From Bryopsis sp. KO-2023 (Eukaryota > Chlorophyta > Ulvophyceae > Bryopsidales > Bryopsidaceae), in assembly GCA_030272585.1 (NCBI GenBank), contig BSYQ01000001.1, positions 10,245,001-10,309,000 of the forward strand: a stretch of 64,000 nt of DNA, read 5' to 3'. A program made the translations under genes and the position numbers. The notes under the pieces are model-generated. The model saw only the letters and a list, made by a program, of their open reading frames with translations, searched no databases and had not been told where the DNA came from. Numbering within the stretch: position 1 is the stretch's first letter; each line of letters opens with the position of its first letter. Of this stretch, positions 21,518 through 34,549 are shown one piece after another.

Positions 21518-24500
21518 CTTCCGTTTTTTTTTTTCCTGAAAAAGCGGCCAATTAATGAAGGAATGAGAGGTTCTACTCGTTTTTGTGTGTATTTTGTGGT
21601 GGCGGTCTGCGAGGGTTCGCAGGCTCCCTGCAGATTTCTATTGACATGTGTTACGAGAATTTCTGGGCTGGGTTACAATGAGTGACGTACATGCGTTTTG
21701 TTTTTGCTTCTTTGCCTTTGTTCCATACATTCTGTCTTGTTCAATTTCCCTGCGCTCCTCAATTTTAGTCTCTGTGTATTGAGGTAGATTTTTTTCCCCC
21801 CCAACCCCCTCCAGAAAAAAAAAAAAAAAAAAGTTTAAAAGAGAGGGGGCATATGTTTATTTTTCCTTTTCCATAAAATCCAGTTTAAGAGAAGGTGGAT
21901 ATGTTGTTGGAAGAGGAAAAGGAGTGGGGAAGGGGGATAATTTGAAAAGAAAGAAAAAAATTGAGAAAAAAAATGATAGAGTTGAAATGCCTTTTAGAAG
22001 AGAGGAGCCTTGCAGAGAAAGGAAGAAAAAAAGGGAAGGAAGGAAAGGAAAAAAAAAAAGAAAAGGAAAAAGAAAAAATTGTAGAGAATTGCCTAATGGA
22101 GGGGCTAGGCAAGCAGAGGTGTGGAACAAGGAGGGGGGAAAATGAATGGGGGAAGGGAGGCAAAAAAAGAAGGAAAAAAAAAAGAAAAGGAGAAGGAAAG
22201 AAATCCTAAACATGATATCTTTCCGTTTGCCTTTCTCGATTTTATTTCGCTTCCCTTTGTGGTTTTTTTTGTTTTTTTTTCTTTCTTTTGGGGTTGACAT
22301 CGTCCTTTTTTTTTCAAGGGAAAAAAAAAGAGGAGAGAAAAAAAAATTGCAACACAGGATACCCAACCGGAGCGAATAGTTTCAATTTATGGATCAGTTT
22401 TTTTTTTCCTTTTTTTGTAGAATTTGTACATGGATGTGTGTTGGCAGACATGCGTTTGGCATTTGCTGGGATTTTATGGTGGTTTGCCACCCCTCAAAAA
22501 AAGAATTAAATCTGGCTGGAGGGGGTGCTACCAGCTTTCGCTTTTTTTAGTTAGGCTGTGTCACAGCAAACAGAAAGACTCTTTAAGGAAAAAAAAAGGG
22601 GGTGTGGGGGGGAAAAAAGAGAGAAAGATATAACCAAAAAGGGAAAAAAAATCGATATTTATTCTTCCTGCTTTTTTTTTTTTTTGATTGGCTTTTTTCT
22701 TTTCCCAACTACTTTTTTTTTTTTTTGAAAACCTGAAAGAAAAGGAAAAAAAAGAAAGGTGAGGGGAGAAACACGAGGCTTCATGGGGCCGGTGTGTGTG
22801 TTTGTGGTTTTTTTTTCCCCCATAAGAAATTGAGTGAGAAAGGAAAACCCATTGATTCTACTAGGGTTTGTTCCTTTTTCTTTTTCTTGGGTTCAATTGG
22901 TAGGTATGTGTTAAAATTGATGAAAGGATTTTTAAGCAAAGGGGGTTTTTGGGGAAAGGAGGGGTGGGGTGGGGGGGGAATTTTGGGGTTTCAGGGAAAG
23001 AAAGTGTGTACTCACAATGTGGATTAAAAAAAAAATCCTTTTTGTGTTGTGTGTGGGTGTATGCGTGGGGTTAATTTTTGGTCGAGATGGAGGAGAGGAG
23101 GGAAAAAGAAAGATATTCAATGACTAAAAACACTACTATCCCACAGGCTGGTCAAGGGTTAATTTTTTTTTTCCGTTTTGGAAGGAAGTCCCTTTTTTTT
23201 TGTAGCGGGTCTCCAGTTCGCAAGGAAGGGGAAAAAAAAGGGAAAAAAATATACACATATATATATACATATAGAGAGAGAGAAATCTTGATTAAATCAA
23301 ATTAAAAGGATTTAAGAAAAATGATGGTTGATTTGTCTGATCTGGATTTGATCTGAACTTTTTTTTTTTCAAACGCTCTTTTTTTTTCTGACACGAGAAG
23401 ATTAACTGGGTAGCTGCTACGACATTGTAAGGGAAAAGCATTGGATGGTGGTTTTGGGGGGGTTGGGGGTTTGGCATGATTGTAAAAGGGGAAAAAAACA
23501 CAAAATTGAACGGGGAAATGGGTTGAGGGAAATATCAAATCAAGCAAAACGGAAGATTGGTTCATCGGTGACCACACACTATATATATATCTATATATAG
23601 AGAGATGAGCATGGAAATTTTGTCAGAAGGAAAAAAAGAAAAGCTGATGGAACCACAACATAAAGAAGAGAAGGGGGGGGAAGGGGGAAAAAACGCACTC
23701 TGAACCATGGCGAATTCAATAGAGGTTTGTAAAAACAACTGTGCCGGCGGTTTTTTTATTTTTTTTTTCCAATATTTTTTTTTCGGGACAATCTCTATAG
23801 ACATGCATTTTGAAGTTGAAAGTTTTCTTTTCCTTGGCTTCTTTCAGTTTTCTCGAGTTTCATCACACAATTTTTGAACCAGGAAAGTGTGACGCAAGTA
23901 CATGACTGACTGGGCACATTCACACGGGGTCAATCTCGCCTGAGGTTGCAGTTTTATATGATCATATGTGCATAGCTTCTTTTTTTCTTATTCTATTTTT
24001 TTTGGAGCAAGGAGATCATCGACACGAAAAGTATGACTTTCAGTGTGAACATAGGAAGAGAAAAAACAGAGTGTGGAAATGTGGAGGGAAGGGTAAAAAA
24101 AAAGAGAAAGCTGTATGGCATGTTCATTTTTGTGAAGTGGTGGACCCTGGCAGAGAGGCAATTTGATGGGGTGTTTCATTAGGAAAAAAAAAAGTTCTTT
24201 TGTGGATGTCTCGGTTGTGTATTTTTCTTCTTTTTTTCTTTTTTTTGGGGAGAGAATGAAACTGTGGCGATCGTGTTTTGAACAGAAGAAAGGAAGGAGT
24301 CGGTAGATTGAATTGTGGGGTAAAAACTTTTCTGCATGTAGACTGGAACGCACACATAAAAAGAAGATTTGTCAGCTTTTTTTCTGTCTCAAGAAATTTT
24401 TGGGTGTGGGATGTCTCGACGCTGTTGTGGGGAAAAAGCACAAACTCATAGCGTTTATATGTTTATATATATATTATTAGTATTATATATGCAAATATAT

Positions 24501-26939
24501 ATATACCCAGGAGCTTCCGTGGTTACAGATGTTTTTTCTCTTGTTGGTTGTGGGGTTTAAACTTGGGTTTTGAACGGAAGAGTTGGGGCAAAGGGGGGGG
24601 GTTGAATCAAAGAGGGAAAAAAAGGAACAGGGGATGGTGCCAACAAGATAAGACGTGAATTCCTAAAAATACCGAAAAGGCATTGATCATCAACAACTAT
24701 AAAAACCAAAAGGAAAAAAAACTCAAAAAAGCATGCCGAGGTGCACTTTTTTTTTCTTCCTAACTACAAGTCGTTCCTCTTTTTTTTCTTTTTTTTTGCA
24801 CAATGACCCCCAATTTTTTTTTTTGTGCTTGGTCGATGAAAGAGAGAAAAAAGGGCGATTTTAGAAAAACAAATTTTCGGATGTTGGCAGGAAGCTTGAG
24901 AGAAGAAGGAAAGAGAGAGAGATATTGTTCATAATTTGGATAGTGGGGAAAAAAAAGGAAAAAAAAAATATGATCATCATGGATTTGATTTTTTAAAGCC
25001 TGTCTTTGACAAGAGGAAATTCTTACGTGTTTGGATATGTTTCCTTTTTTTTTGTTAGCATGTCTTACGTGAGTATCTTCTCTTTGCACTTGATCCACAT
25101 GCATTTTTTCTGCCCCCCCCCTTTTTTTTCAAGGTAGGCTGCACACTGCAGAGCAAACAAGCTTGTGCCTATTTATCAATCTTAAAAAAAAAAAAAAGCA
25201 AAGCCATGACACAATGATTTCTTCTTAAAAAAAAAAAAAAAAAAAAACAACGTTTGGGGCTTTGAAATGACGCAAGGCCAAATCCCTTTTAATTCATTTG
25301 CAAGGGTGCGCCCAGTGGAATATATGTTTTGGGACGAAAAAAAGGGAAAAAACAATGGAGAGGCAAAGGCTCGAGAAAGTGTAGAGGGAAAGAAAAGAGT
25401 GAGAAAAAAAGAAAAAAAGAGTGTAGGGAGGTGTCTTGTTTGGGTTTTCCTTTTTTTTTTAACTCCCCCAGCAACATTTTCTTTTTTGGTACCCCTATCC
25501 CTCCTTTTTTTTGGAACTTATTTTTTTTTTGGAGAGGGGGGTGAAAGGGAAGTGAAATCCCCGCGAAAATATCATCCACAAATATGATGGAAAGGGAAAA
25601 AAATAACTTTTTTTTTTAAAAGAGTTCGATGGTCCGTACATGAGTGTCAAGTGGTTTGTCTCTTTCTTTTTTTTTCTTTTTTTGTTTTCTCTCCGCAGGT
25701 GAAATATTATTAAAAAAAGAGAAAAAAGTAAAAGGAAAAAGAGTTGCTCTAAACCCACACTGGATGTTTGTGAGGGGTGGATATGGAAAAAGAAAGAAAA
25801 AAAAAAAGAAAAGAGAAAAAAAAAGTCAGAATCGAAGGTTGGATATTTCGAGCAATCTTTCGATATTGATATCTGACAAGCTGGTACCTTTTTAGTCGTA
25901 TTTAGAAAACAGAGATAAGAATAAGAGGAAAAAAAGAAAAACAGTGGGGGAGATTAGCCATTCTTACATTTTTGGGCTTTTGGTTGGAGTTGCTGTGCAA
26001 ATCACTCTTTTTTTGCGCATGTAAAAAGGGCTGATAATGGAGCATCTTTTCACACTCCGAAAGCAGGGATATTTGCAAAGCTGGTGAGTACCGTTATTAG
26101 GGAAAACAGACAGTAAAAGAGGAAGAAAAAAAGAAAAAAAAAGAAAAAGGAAGGGGGGTGGGTGGGAAATCGTTAGGATGGCTTATTGATTTTTTTTTTT
26201 TGGAGGTGCTGCAAATAGGCGGCGATTTTTCGATACTCCCAGCTTTTTTTGTTTGGATGACCACCGCATTGATCGTTTTGTTTTCATAGTTGCATATATT
26301 TTTGGGCCAGCTTTTTTTATTTTTTTGTTGCGACTTTTTTTTTTTTTTCAAGAAAAGGTCCCAAATCAAGTACTGACAACTTGGAGGAAAAAAAAAACAA
26401 AAAACATCTCTCTTTGTGGTTTTGTCTGATCCAAGATTAAGAAAGGATATCAGTTGGAAGACTAAAAAAAAAAATTGCAAAAAAAAAGAAACAAAAAAGA
26501 AAGAAACAAAACAGACAGGTTGGAGTAATGGGTTAATTTTGTGGGTTTTTTATAAAGAAAAGGAAAATAATTGTGTGAAAGAAGATGTACATTAAGCATT
26601 AATTGTGTACTATTTTGATGTTCTTTTAGCCTCGGGGGCTGCACAAAATAGAGATAGTATAAAATGCTTGGTTTCGATTTCTCGGCTCGTGGCTTGTATT
26701 GGAAGGTATTTTCGATTTTGATGGTCATCATCAAAAAAGGATAGAAAAAAAAAAGCAAAAAACACAGAAGGAAAAACAAGAACAAGAAAAAAAAAATACT
26801 GAGGACAAGAAGGATGGAAGAGACAGAGAGAGAGAAAAGAAAAAAATTACGAGATCATGTCTTTTTTTTTCCCGGGGGCAGGGAGGTGGTGATAGGGTTC
26901 TCTTGAAAAACTATTATTACATTTGTTGTGATGAATACG
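21518..26939. other. Gene-free homopolymer desert (5.4 kb)
   Basis: No supported gene on either strand. The region is a patchwork of A8-A18 and T8-T15 runs, G runs and purine-only stretches. C is markedly scarce on the plus strand: long segments such as 21840-22200, 22560-23120 and 25780-26160 contain almost none. All open frames here are Lys/Arg/Glu- or Phe/Ser/Leu-rich translations of these runs. Short TA and GA tracts lie near 23255-23290, 23580-23600 and 24460-24500. It lies downstream of a plus-strand gene and upstream of the 3' end of a minus-strand gene. Confidence 0.75.
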
Positions 26940-27675
26940 TCACACTCGGACAATCTTTTTTTGTTCGTCTTCGATGAGTTTGTCTTGTTTCGACCTCCAT
27001 TCCATGAAATCCTCATGAGGCTTTGGATGATGAGCCCAACAATCTTTTTGGAAAAAGTCCTGCAAGTGAAAATCACCACCCCCTTGCTTAAGCCAGCAAC
27101 CAGTTTTTTGTTTCGTAGATGGGGGTAAAACAATGAAGAGGATGATAACAGTAGACTCTTTTCCGCTGAATGGAAAAAAAGAAAATAAAAACTGGTTCAT
27201 TCGAGCAAACTGAAAACAGGCAAGCCTACCTTCACTTTCGCCACATGGTCCTGCACCAACACTTGACCCCTTTCCTGAACAGCCCCGTTCTGCACGCACA
27301 CAGATAGGATTGTCAGTCCTGACGAAATTAGCAAGAGAGGAACAGGATCGTTATGGTGGACCCCACCTCCTCCAGGAATTCCATCACATCTTTGTTCCCT
27401 GCGTTTTTGGCCCAATGCCAAGGCCGATCTCCCGCATTGTTGCTCGCGTTGATCTTTGCGCCGAGGTTGAGCAGCAGTTCTGCCCCTTCGATCCACCCAT
27501 AAAACGCCGCGTTGTGGAGTGGCGTGTTCCCAGCTCCCTCCACTTCGTTCACATCTTCACCCTTTTCTTCCACGGCTTTCACAATGGCTGTCACGAGATC
27601 AGCGAAGGAACGAGAAGCAACGTCAGCGGGCCAGATTGGTACTCTAGCGCAACTCCGCCGCCAAGAAGTTCGCAT
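26940..27675 (-). CDS. Small ankyrin-repeat protein with conserved C-terminal tail
   Basis: Three exons join in phase: 27675-27367, 27289-27230 and 27059-26940, giving about 162 residues. Two ankyrin repeats are visible: GNTPLHNAAFYGWIEGAELL followed by LGAKINASNNAGDRPWHWA and KNAGNKDVMEFLEE. The tail reads QVLVQDHVAKVKDFF and then CWAHHPKPHEDFMEW, ending IVRV. I recall similar ankyrin proteins with a VLVQDH...KVKDFF...CWAHHPKP tail in algae and other protists, but I know no assigned function. Ankyrin repeats bind proteins. The start is the only in-frame ATG ahead of the repeats, but an upstream exon cannot be excluded because an acceptor (GTGACAG) lies just before AIVKAVEEKG. Confidence 0.75.
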
Positions 27676-28957
27676 TTCGATTCGACAGTCGTCCACAAGG
27701 GTGGTTGACCGGCACAAAGCATCTCACCGTCTCGATCCCTGTTGCACACTGCTCGGTGAATAGTCATTCTCCCAACTCGCCCCCTCCCCCTTGTGCTTCC
27801 TCCGCCATCTGCTTTGATTCCCACGGGCCCCTGCCAGACGGGGAACGGGCCTTCCACATTTTTCCACCATGGGTTCTTTTCCATGGTTGGTGTGAGACTA
27901 TTAACGTTTGTTGTAGCTTTGGTAGTTGAATAAGAAGTCTGTTGGCTGGCTCTGCGTGAAGTGGAGCTGGATTTCGCCAAACGGCAACTCTTGAAAAGTG
28001 ATCTTTACAGCGGTTGACGTCGAATGCCAGGAAGAGCTCTGCGTATCGTTGAAATTCCAAGCAACCCGTTAGAAAACGGAAATATTCTTCCCGCAATCTG
28101 TCGGAATCTGGAAAAGTTTTCTTTCTCTCGTTTCGATAAGCTTCTTTTGAAACTGCCTCCTGTTCATACACGTCTTGCTTGAATCTTTCACTTTTTCGTT
28201 TTCATTCTCCGCCACATTTCGCCTGGCTCTTGCGAGAACTTCGCACGGCTGCCGAAAAGCCGCTTTAGACCGCGCCTGGTGCACGTGCGGGCACAAAACC
28301 TGTCCTCCTTTGGTATGACACCTGACGTGACTCGGTAGTAAACAGCCACAAGGCCATGGTGGATGACGAGATATGATTCTCACACAAGAAGCGAGTGAGG
28401 CTGGTTTGATTTTCATGTTTGTTACTCTGTAAACACAGAGCTTCCCTATCCCCAGCCACACGTTTTCTCGATACAATTCGTAAGGACTGGGAGTCACCCA
28501 TAAATGGCCGGGACTGCAATTCGTCTCCTAGCCATTCTGGTGTTTCTATGATATCGCTGAGCGGAGCAAGAGCGAGAAGCAGGAGGTGGTAGATACTGTA
28601 GCGAGGTTAGTTGACGTGTGCAACAGTTGAAAACTGTTCATCGGCGGTGTGAACTACAGCGGATTGGTGCTCTTGTCTCGCCCTGCGATTGTTTCCTATG
28701 CTACACGAAAGAAAAAAGCGCGCCTGTTGACACCGATGCCTATCTGATCACGTGAGCTCAACGCCCACTGCGAACTCGCCTTGACTCTCTTCCCTCGCAG
28801 CAGTCTTACCCTCCTTGAAAACTCTGGAACAAAAAGCCGAAAGCCACCCCCTTCGAAAAGCGTGAGGCTGGCTGAGACACACTTCCAACCTTTTTGTAAA
28901 AGTGATTCGTGTGAAGTCACATCGGAGCTACACACTTCCCCAACCTTCTCGAAGGGG
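27676..28957. other. Divergent intergenic region with one possible minus-strand exon
   Basis: Between the ankyrin gene and the next plus-strand gene. On the minus strand about 28171-27850 reads KQDVYEQEAVSKEAYRNERK and later EEYFRFLTGCLEFQRYAELF. The composition is coding-like, but I found neither a start nor splice sites that link it to a gene. It may be an upstream exon of the ankyrin gene or of an unrecognised gene. The rest shows nothing. Confidence 0.3.
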
Positions 28958-29483
28958 ATGAGTCAGCATTACGCAACGTACATTTCTCGTATTCTCGTAC
29001 AACCGACGGAAGCGCGATGTCGCTTCATTGCAGCTTCGATGGATTACCTCACTCCTTCGCTTCGTTTACAATCGCTCTGCGACTTATTCCCCACACCAAC
29101 AGCACATCCACAAACTTTTGACTTTTGCGAGCGATTAATTTCAGAATGATTATGGACAGAGTTCTACTTATGCTAGTGAACCAAGCTCAAAACTATTGCA
29201 AAGAGGTGAAAGGGAAGGCTTTGAGTTGGAGACAGTTCCCTGCGACAGCGAAGACGACGAAATTAATGGGTATGCTCCGTTCGTTATCCCTAAACGAAAC
29301 TCCAAAACTCAACGGAAGAGACAGAGCAGTGGATTCTGCACGTTTCACTGTTTTGAATCGAAGACTGGTCGGGAGGGATATCGGCTGCGCAGTAGGGGAG
29401 GGGTTTCGGCCAGTCTAGGATTCTTACCACGGGGAGAATTTAGTGATAAGCTGAAAAGTTTACTGCGTTCGGAACTTGACTAG
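28958..29483 (+). CDS. Small uncharacterised basic protein
   Basis: A segment with an acceptor (TTAATTTCAG, ending at 29144) encodes NDYGQSSTYASEPSSKLLQR and about 92 further residues to a TAG at 29481-29483. It contains an acidic patch (VPCDSEDDEINGY), a basic patch (IPKRNSKTQRKRQ) and the end SDKLKSLLRSELD. A candidate first exon starts at ATG 28958 (MSQHYATYISRIL) and splices in phase through a weak GTACAA donor. The total would be about 125 residues. No family is recognised. The basic patch could be a nuclear localisation signal. It lies 380 bp upstream of the phosphatase start on the same strand. Confidence 0.45.
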
Positions 29484-29864
29484 CGCTCCGCGGGTGGTTA
29501 GCGGGGTGAGGTTTCTGGGTGGCCAGCTTCCTGCTACCTTCACTAGTGGCCTGGCTGTCGCGCGGTGTCACAGTCCATGTGCGCGCCAGCTGTGCAGTGG
29601 CAAGATGGCTGTACGATCGAAAATCGTTCGATGCGATCGCGGCGCTACTATTATACTATTCCCACAGTTAGAGTAATGCTGTTTTCGTTTACGTGAATTA
29701 ATCGGTGGTTTTATTCGGCTTTCTTCACAGGAAAAAAAAACTACACTTGCTTTCAAATCTCCCTACAGCAACTTCGAAAATCCTCTACTTCTTAGGTGGT
29801 GGTGCATGGTTTCGTTCCGTTTTGCTCATATGGCTGGTTTGTTTTATTTTCCGTTGCAGATTCA

Positions 29865-32040
29865 ATGGACCTGGTAGGATTGGCAGATCACGTTCAAAAA
29901 ATGGTGGAAGAAGCCCCAAGGAATGACAAGCACGACGAGTCCAGCCAAGAAAGCAGCTCATCCGAATTCCTTGAACGGCAATCCTCCGATGAGGGCTCTG
30001 ACCTGGTTTCAGTTCGGTCGGAACCCACCCCCCACACTGAAAGTATCTCACCCAAAGTTCCTGAAACAACCCTGACCGAGCACGAAGGCATGCTGCTTTT
30101 GGATGGCATGCTCCTGGTGGTTGCTGTTCAACGAAGCTGTGCATCCGTTGTGAAATTCGGAGTGAAAGATACGATTGGGAGGCGGGCACGGATGGAGGAC
30201 AGCTACTGCATCGTTCCGAATTTTATCAGAATACCTCTTTCCCTGGAATGCGGGGAGGAAGTGATCCCTGACCACATCAACGGGCTGCGAGGTTTGGATT
30301 GTGGGAATTTGGCTCGAGCAGCGAGTTGGGGAGGGGGAAGAGACCGGCTGAAGGCGCTGTACGGCTCCAATGTCCAGTGCGTGTGCGATGATTTCCACAT
30401 GTTCACTTTATGCGATGGACATGGTGGGAGCACCGTATCCAACTATTGCACCGGAAACATTCAACGGAGTCTCCACCAGGCTCTTCGGACGCATCTGGAC
30501 GATACTTTCGGGGAGTTGCTGGGGGAGAGCGGCGTTCCGAAGGAGCCCCCCCTTCCGAGTAAATCTATCAACAACAAAAGGAAGTTCGAAAGTGCTCAAC
30601 GGGATTCTTTTGGTTGGAAGGGGAAACCAGCTGAGGGTGATGCGGATATGAACGAGCCCAGCGGAACGCCCGATCCGGTTTCTCTATCCTACCCTTGTTT
30701 GGATCAGCTGGACAGGGGGAATTCATTGCGACCTCGTAGCGGCAGTCAAGGTGTCGATGTACTGGATGTGCAAGGGCAGCACCAGAAGGTTGGCTTCACG
30801 GCTAAGGGTATCGCAGATGCGATGGTTACTGCATTTGATCGCCTCAATGGAGAAGTGCAGAGAGGCAAGCTGGGTGAACTACAGGGCACGACAATGGTCA
30901 CTGCTCTAGTTGGCACCTGGCATATCGGTGTCGCCAGTTGTGGTGAGTTCTCCAATTCAGATGGCAAAAAAGCGAATTAACAAGCCTAGTATCCACCCTA
31001 GAAACTGTTGTTTTTTTTCCCTTGTTTTTTGGAGGGGGAACATACCTTCTACGGGGTTTTTCTTTGTTGCATATTGGTCTCTTTCGAAAAAAGAATTCTG
31101 CTTGGGGAGGGGTTCTTTTAACACCAGATAAAAACTTGAGGAGATCGCGATTCCCCCAAGACATGGTTTTCCAGTCTCATCCTGTTTTTTTCTTCTCAAA
31201 GAAAAAAGTGCCTCATAATTGAATCGTGGATGTGTTGTTGTTTTTTCTTTTCCAGGCGATTCCCGGGCAGTTCTATGTCGCAATAGCACAGCGATACGTC
31301 TGACACGAGACCACAAGCCGAGTCTGGAGGATGAACAAGTGCGTGTAGGGAATGAAGGCGGTTTCGTGCTGGAGATTCGGGGCTGCCCTCGTGTGAATGG
31401 CATTTTGGCAATGACGAGGGCTATTGGCGACCATTCTTTCAAAGGCATCACAGCAACACCTGAGGTAAGTGACTGTGCAGTTCCCACAGCCCAATTGAAA
31501 ACAAAGAAACGAAACGTGGAAGTCTTTCTGGTGTGCAGCTTTCTGCGTTGCAGAAACATGTAATGCAAAGGATGATGCTTCATTTGAGAAATTGGGATGT
31601 TTCCCCCCCCTCCACCAAAATGTTGAAAATGACAGAAGAGCAACACATGTCGAGGAGTGTTGAACGAATGTGTGTCGCTTTTTTTTGCACAGGTGACAGT
31701 TTTCCACCGCAACCATGAAGACGAATTCATGATTTTGGCAAGCGATGGACTGTGGGATGTGATCAGCGATGTGGAAGCTTGCGAAGTGACAAAGCGGTGC
31801 ATTGCACGCGCCGAAGAGAGGGGAGCCTCTCCGGAGCTTGCCGCAAAGGTGGCTGCGAGTGTCTTGATGCGAGCTTCACTGAACAAAGGCAGTTCCGATA
31901 ACATCAGCGTGATCGTCGTCGATCTCAGATTCCCGTGGAGCGGTAATGGTAACGGTAACAGTAACGTTACCGTTACCTCCCATAACGGACATCCAGAAGC
32001 GAAGAGAGCTAAGACAGAGATGGACGGATGGGAGCAGTAG
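29865..32040 (+). CDS. PP2C-type (PPM) serine/threonine phosphatase
   Basis: Exons 29865-30942, 31256-31464 and 31693-32040 join in phase. The start ATG lies just after an acceptor (CCGTTGCAG), so a non-coding first exon is likely. All PPM motifs are present in order: GRRARMEDSYCIV, FTLCDGHGGS (metal-binding Asp-Gly), GTTMVTALVG, GDSRAVLCR, LTRDHKP, GILAMTRAIGDHSF, MILASDGLWDVIS and SSDNISVIVVDL. Family knowledge: these enzymes use two Mn/Mg ions to remove phosphate from Ser/Thr and act alone. Between the DGHGG and TTMVTA motifs lies an insertion of about 130 residues, polar and disordered. The N-terminal 90 residues are acidic and Ser-rich, and the C-terminal tail has an Asn/Gly/Val/Thr repeat. 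The substrate is unknown. The key acidic residues appear intact. Confidence 0.92.
31948..31977. repeat. Perfect 12-bp inverted repeat inside the phosphatase gene
   Basis: GGTAACGGTAAC, a 6-base loop AGTAAC, then GTTACCGTTACC. It encodes part of the Gly-Asn/Val-Thr tail and could fold as a hairpin in the mRNA. Confidence 0.8.
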
Positions 32041-34549
32041 AGGGGGAAAATGAGAAAATTCTTGTTGTGTAAGCGTGCGTGTGTTTGAGGAGAAAAAGAA
32101 GAGGAAAAAAGAACGCTGATAAGCTATGTCCTTATTAGAGGGTGGTGGTGGAGGAATTTAGAAGTTTCATCATAAGGGGTTTTAAAAACACGTGACACGT
32201 CCAGAAATGGGCGGATTAGGGGGAGTGTGTGTGGTTTCGGTTGCCGCATCTCAGTTTTGGCTTCTGCTGAATTGGATCTTTGTTTCAGAGCTGCCCAATA
32301 AGTTTGAATTTGGTTTGTGTACTAACAGGAAATATATATATACATACATACAGCTACATACATAGAGTAATATATATCTATGTCAAGGTGGTGTTTTTTT
32401 TTTTCTTCTTTGTTTTTTTGGAAAAATCGTCGAGCAAGTGGAACTGGTGGGTTTTTTGAGGAGAGAGAGATTTGCAAGGAAAAAAAAAAGCTGTTCGATT
32501 TTATATCTTCTTTGTTGGTTTTTGTTTTGGTTGAAAGGGGCCGTTAGGGTTTGAAGAGAGAAAAAAAAAAAAAAAACGGAGAAACAAGATTGATTTGTTT
32601 TGCACAGTTGCAAGTGTAACATGCGCCGATCTTACGCATTTTACCATGGTCATTTTACTGTCCTCATTTCCATCCAATTCCCCTACTCCTGGTGGGTTGT
32701 TTTTTGTGGTTCTATATTTAGAGTTGTCTGTACTAGGTTTATTTTGGTCGCACATCTATCAATGGATTGTCAAGAAATTGGAAAAGAGAAAGCCATCAGA
32801 AGAAGAAATTCTCTTTTCTTTAGGCTCACCGAGTAACTCACAATTTACCTTGGAACACCAAGGAAAAGCAAAATAGTGTACCGGTATGATATGTATCAAA
32901 TATCTGCTTTTATATTGCAATTGTCTTTACAATGGGCCAGAGAAAAATCGTATAACTATAATTACAGATAATTGGTATCCAGCACTATTAATTACCTCCA
33001 GTCAGTCAGTTGCGCATCACATTTCTTTTCCTGCTCATCCTGTCCCGCAAATTTCGTAGAACCTTATGTACAACATACGACATTTATAACAACATTTCAT
33101 AATCCAGTCGATACCAATCACAGCAACCCCCTGTTGATGAACCATCCTCTTTTCCTCGATTAGTGCCACATTTCAATGATGTGTCTTGATCAAAAAAAGC
33201 ACACAGATTTCGCAACGAGTTTCCTCCTCCACTTCTACATTGTGTACATAGTTTCCCCTAACCAAAACAAAAAATCCATACAACCAAATCAGATCTGCAA
33301 AACATGAGACCGGCCCCATGCAGCTGCAACATGCATAACGTAAATCTACCAAAACACTGCCTCCCAAACTCCCACCCTGAAAAGAAAAAAAATCCACCAT
33401 TCCTTTTTTCCCAAATGTGACCTCCTCCTCCCTCCATTTCATCTCCCATTTTTCTTTTCTTTTTTTTCCAACTTTTCATCAGTTCCCTTTTCCCCCAAAT
33501 GCCGGCCGACCAGCTTCCTCTTGGCTTCCCTCCCCCCCCCCTTTAACTTTCAACAGTGTGCTCTCAATTCCCTTGGACATATGTCAGGGGAAAATTATAG
33601 CAAGAATTTTAACAGTGACCCAGGCTTTCGCATGCAGAATAAAAAAAATATGTACAAATTTTTTGGAAACTGTATGGCACTCCATTCGTTTCACAAACCA
33701 GCAGAAAAAAAGAAATTTTTCTCTTTTCTCCTGACATCACGCCCTTTTTTTTTTTTCAAATCGCGCGAAATCATTACATAATTCTCAAAAAAAAAAACCC
33801 AAAAAACAGAAGCTAATATCCTTTGGCGTCCCTCACTTCCCCCAATAAATAAAAAAACACAGGAGAAGGAAAAAAAATGGAAACAGACCCCATTCGAACG
33901 AAAGGAAAGAAAAAAAATCCCCAAAAGAAACAAAACACCTCCTGCCTAATCGCACTCCTTTGTGAAAAGGATGCTCGTCACATTTTCTTCCGTTGTTTTC
34001 TTTCCCTTTGGTTCATTCTTTTCTTTCCTTGGGTAAAAGTGATGCAACACAAGGTCAATTCGTCCACATGATTGGTGTCCTTGTTCTTTTTTCATTTTGT
34101 AAGCATTTTTTTTTGCCCGTAAATTCATTATGATCCCAAAACAAAACCCAAACCTGATTCAAAAACGGCCTGAACCTTGTGTGAGAGATTGCTCCTTGCC
34201 CATTTTGCCATAGTAACCCCCTTTCTTTGACGATGATGATGAGCTTTTTTCCCCCCTTGTTTGTTTTATTCAATTGCTATCCGATAGCTTTTTTTCTTTT
34301 TTCACTCTCTTTCTCATCTTGTACACACTACTCTCCATTCCAAATGTCCCGCCCCCCTCTCTCGATCTCCTTTCGAGAATTTCTTCCTTTTGCTTTTTGT
34401 TTTTTCGTGTTTTTTGGGGAAAAGGGGAGAAGGCTCTTTGGTATGGTGAGGTTTTGGTTTAAAAAAAAGAGTACCAAAATAGGATGATTCTTTTTTTTTT
34501 TTCGTTTGTTTTTCTCACTCTTTTTTCCTTTTGTGGTCACCAGCGATTT
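32041..34549. other. Convergent 3' flanks of PP2C and RING-CH genes
   Basis: 2.5 kb without a supported gene. The left part (to about 32,560) is G-rich and C-poor. From about 33,000 onward the plus strand becomes C-rich and G-poor, with many T and A runs. The switch matches the two converging genes. A TA/CATA-rich tract lies at 32,335-32,385. Confidence 0.65.

Noticed and set aside
21857-26785. Many Lys/Glu-rich or Phe/Ser/Leu-rich open frames
   Set aside because: These are translations of purine and pyrimidine runs, with no splice-linked or conserved segment.
29785-30189. Minus-strand frame over the phosphatase N-terminus
   Set aside because: The plus strand is coding here, with in-phase PP2C motifs.
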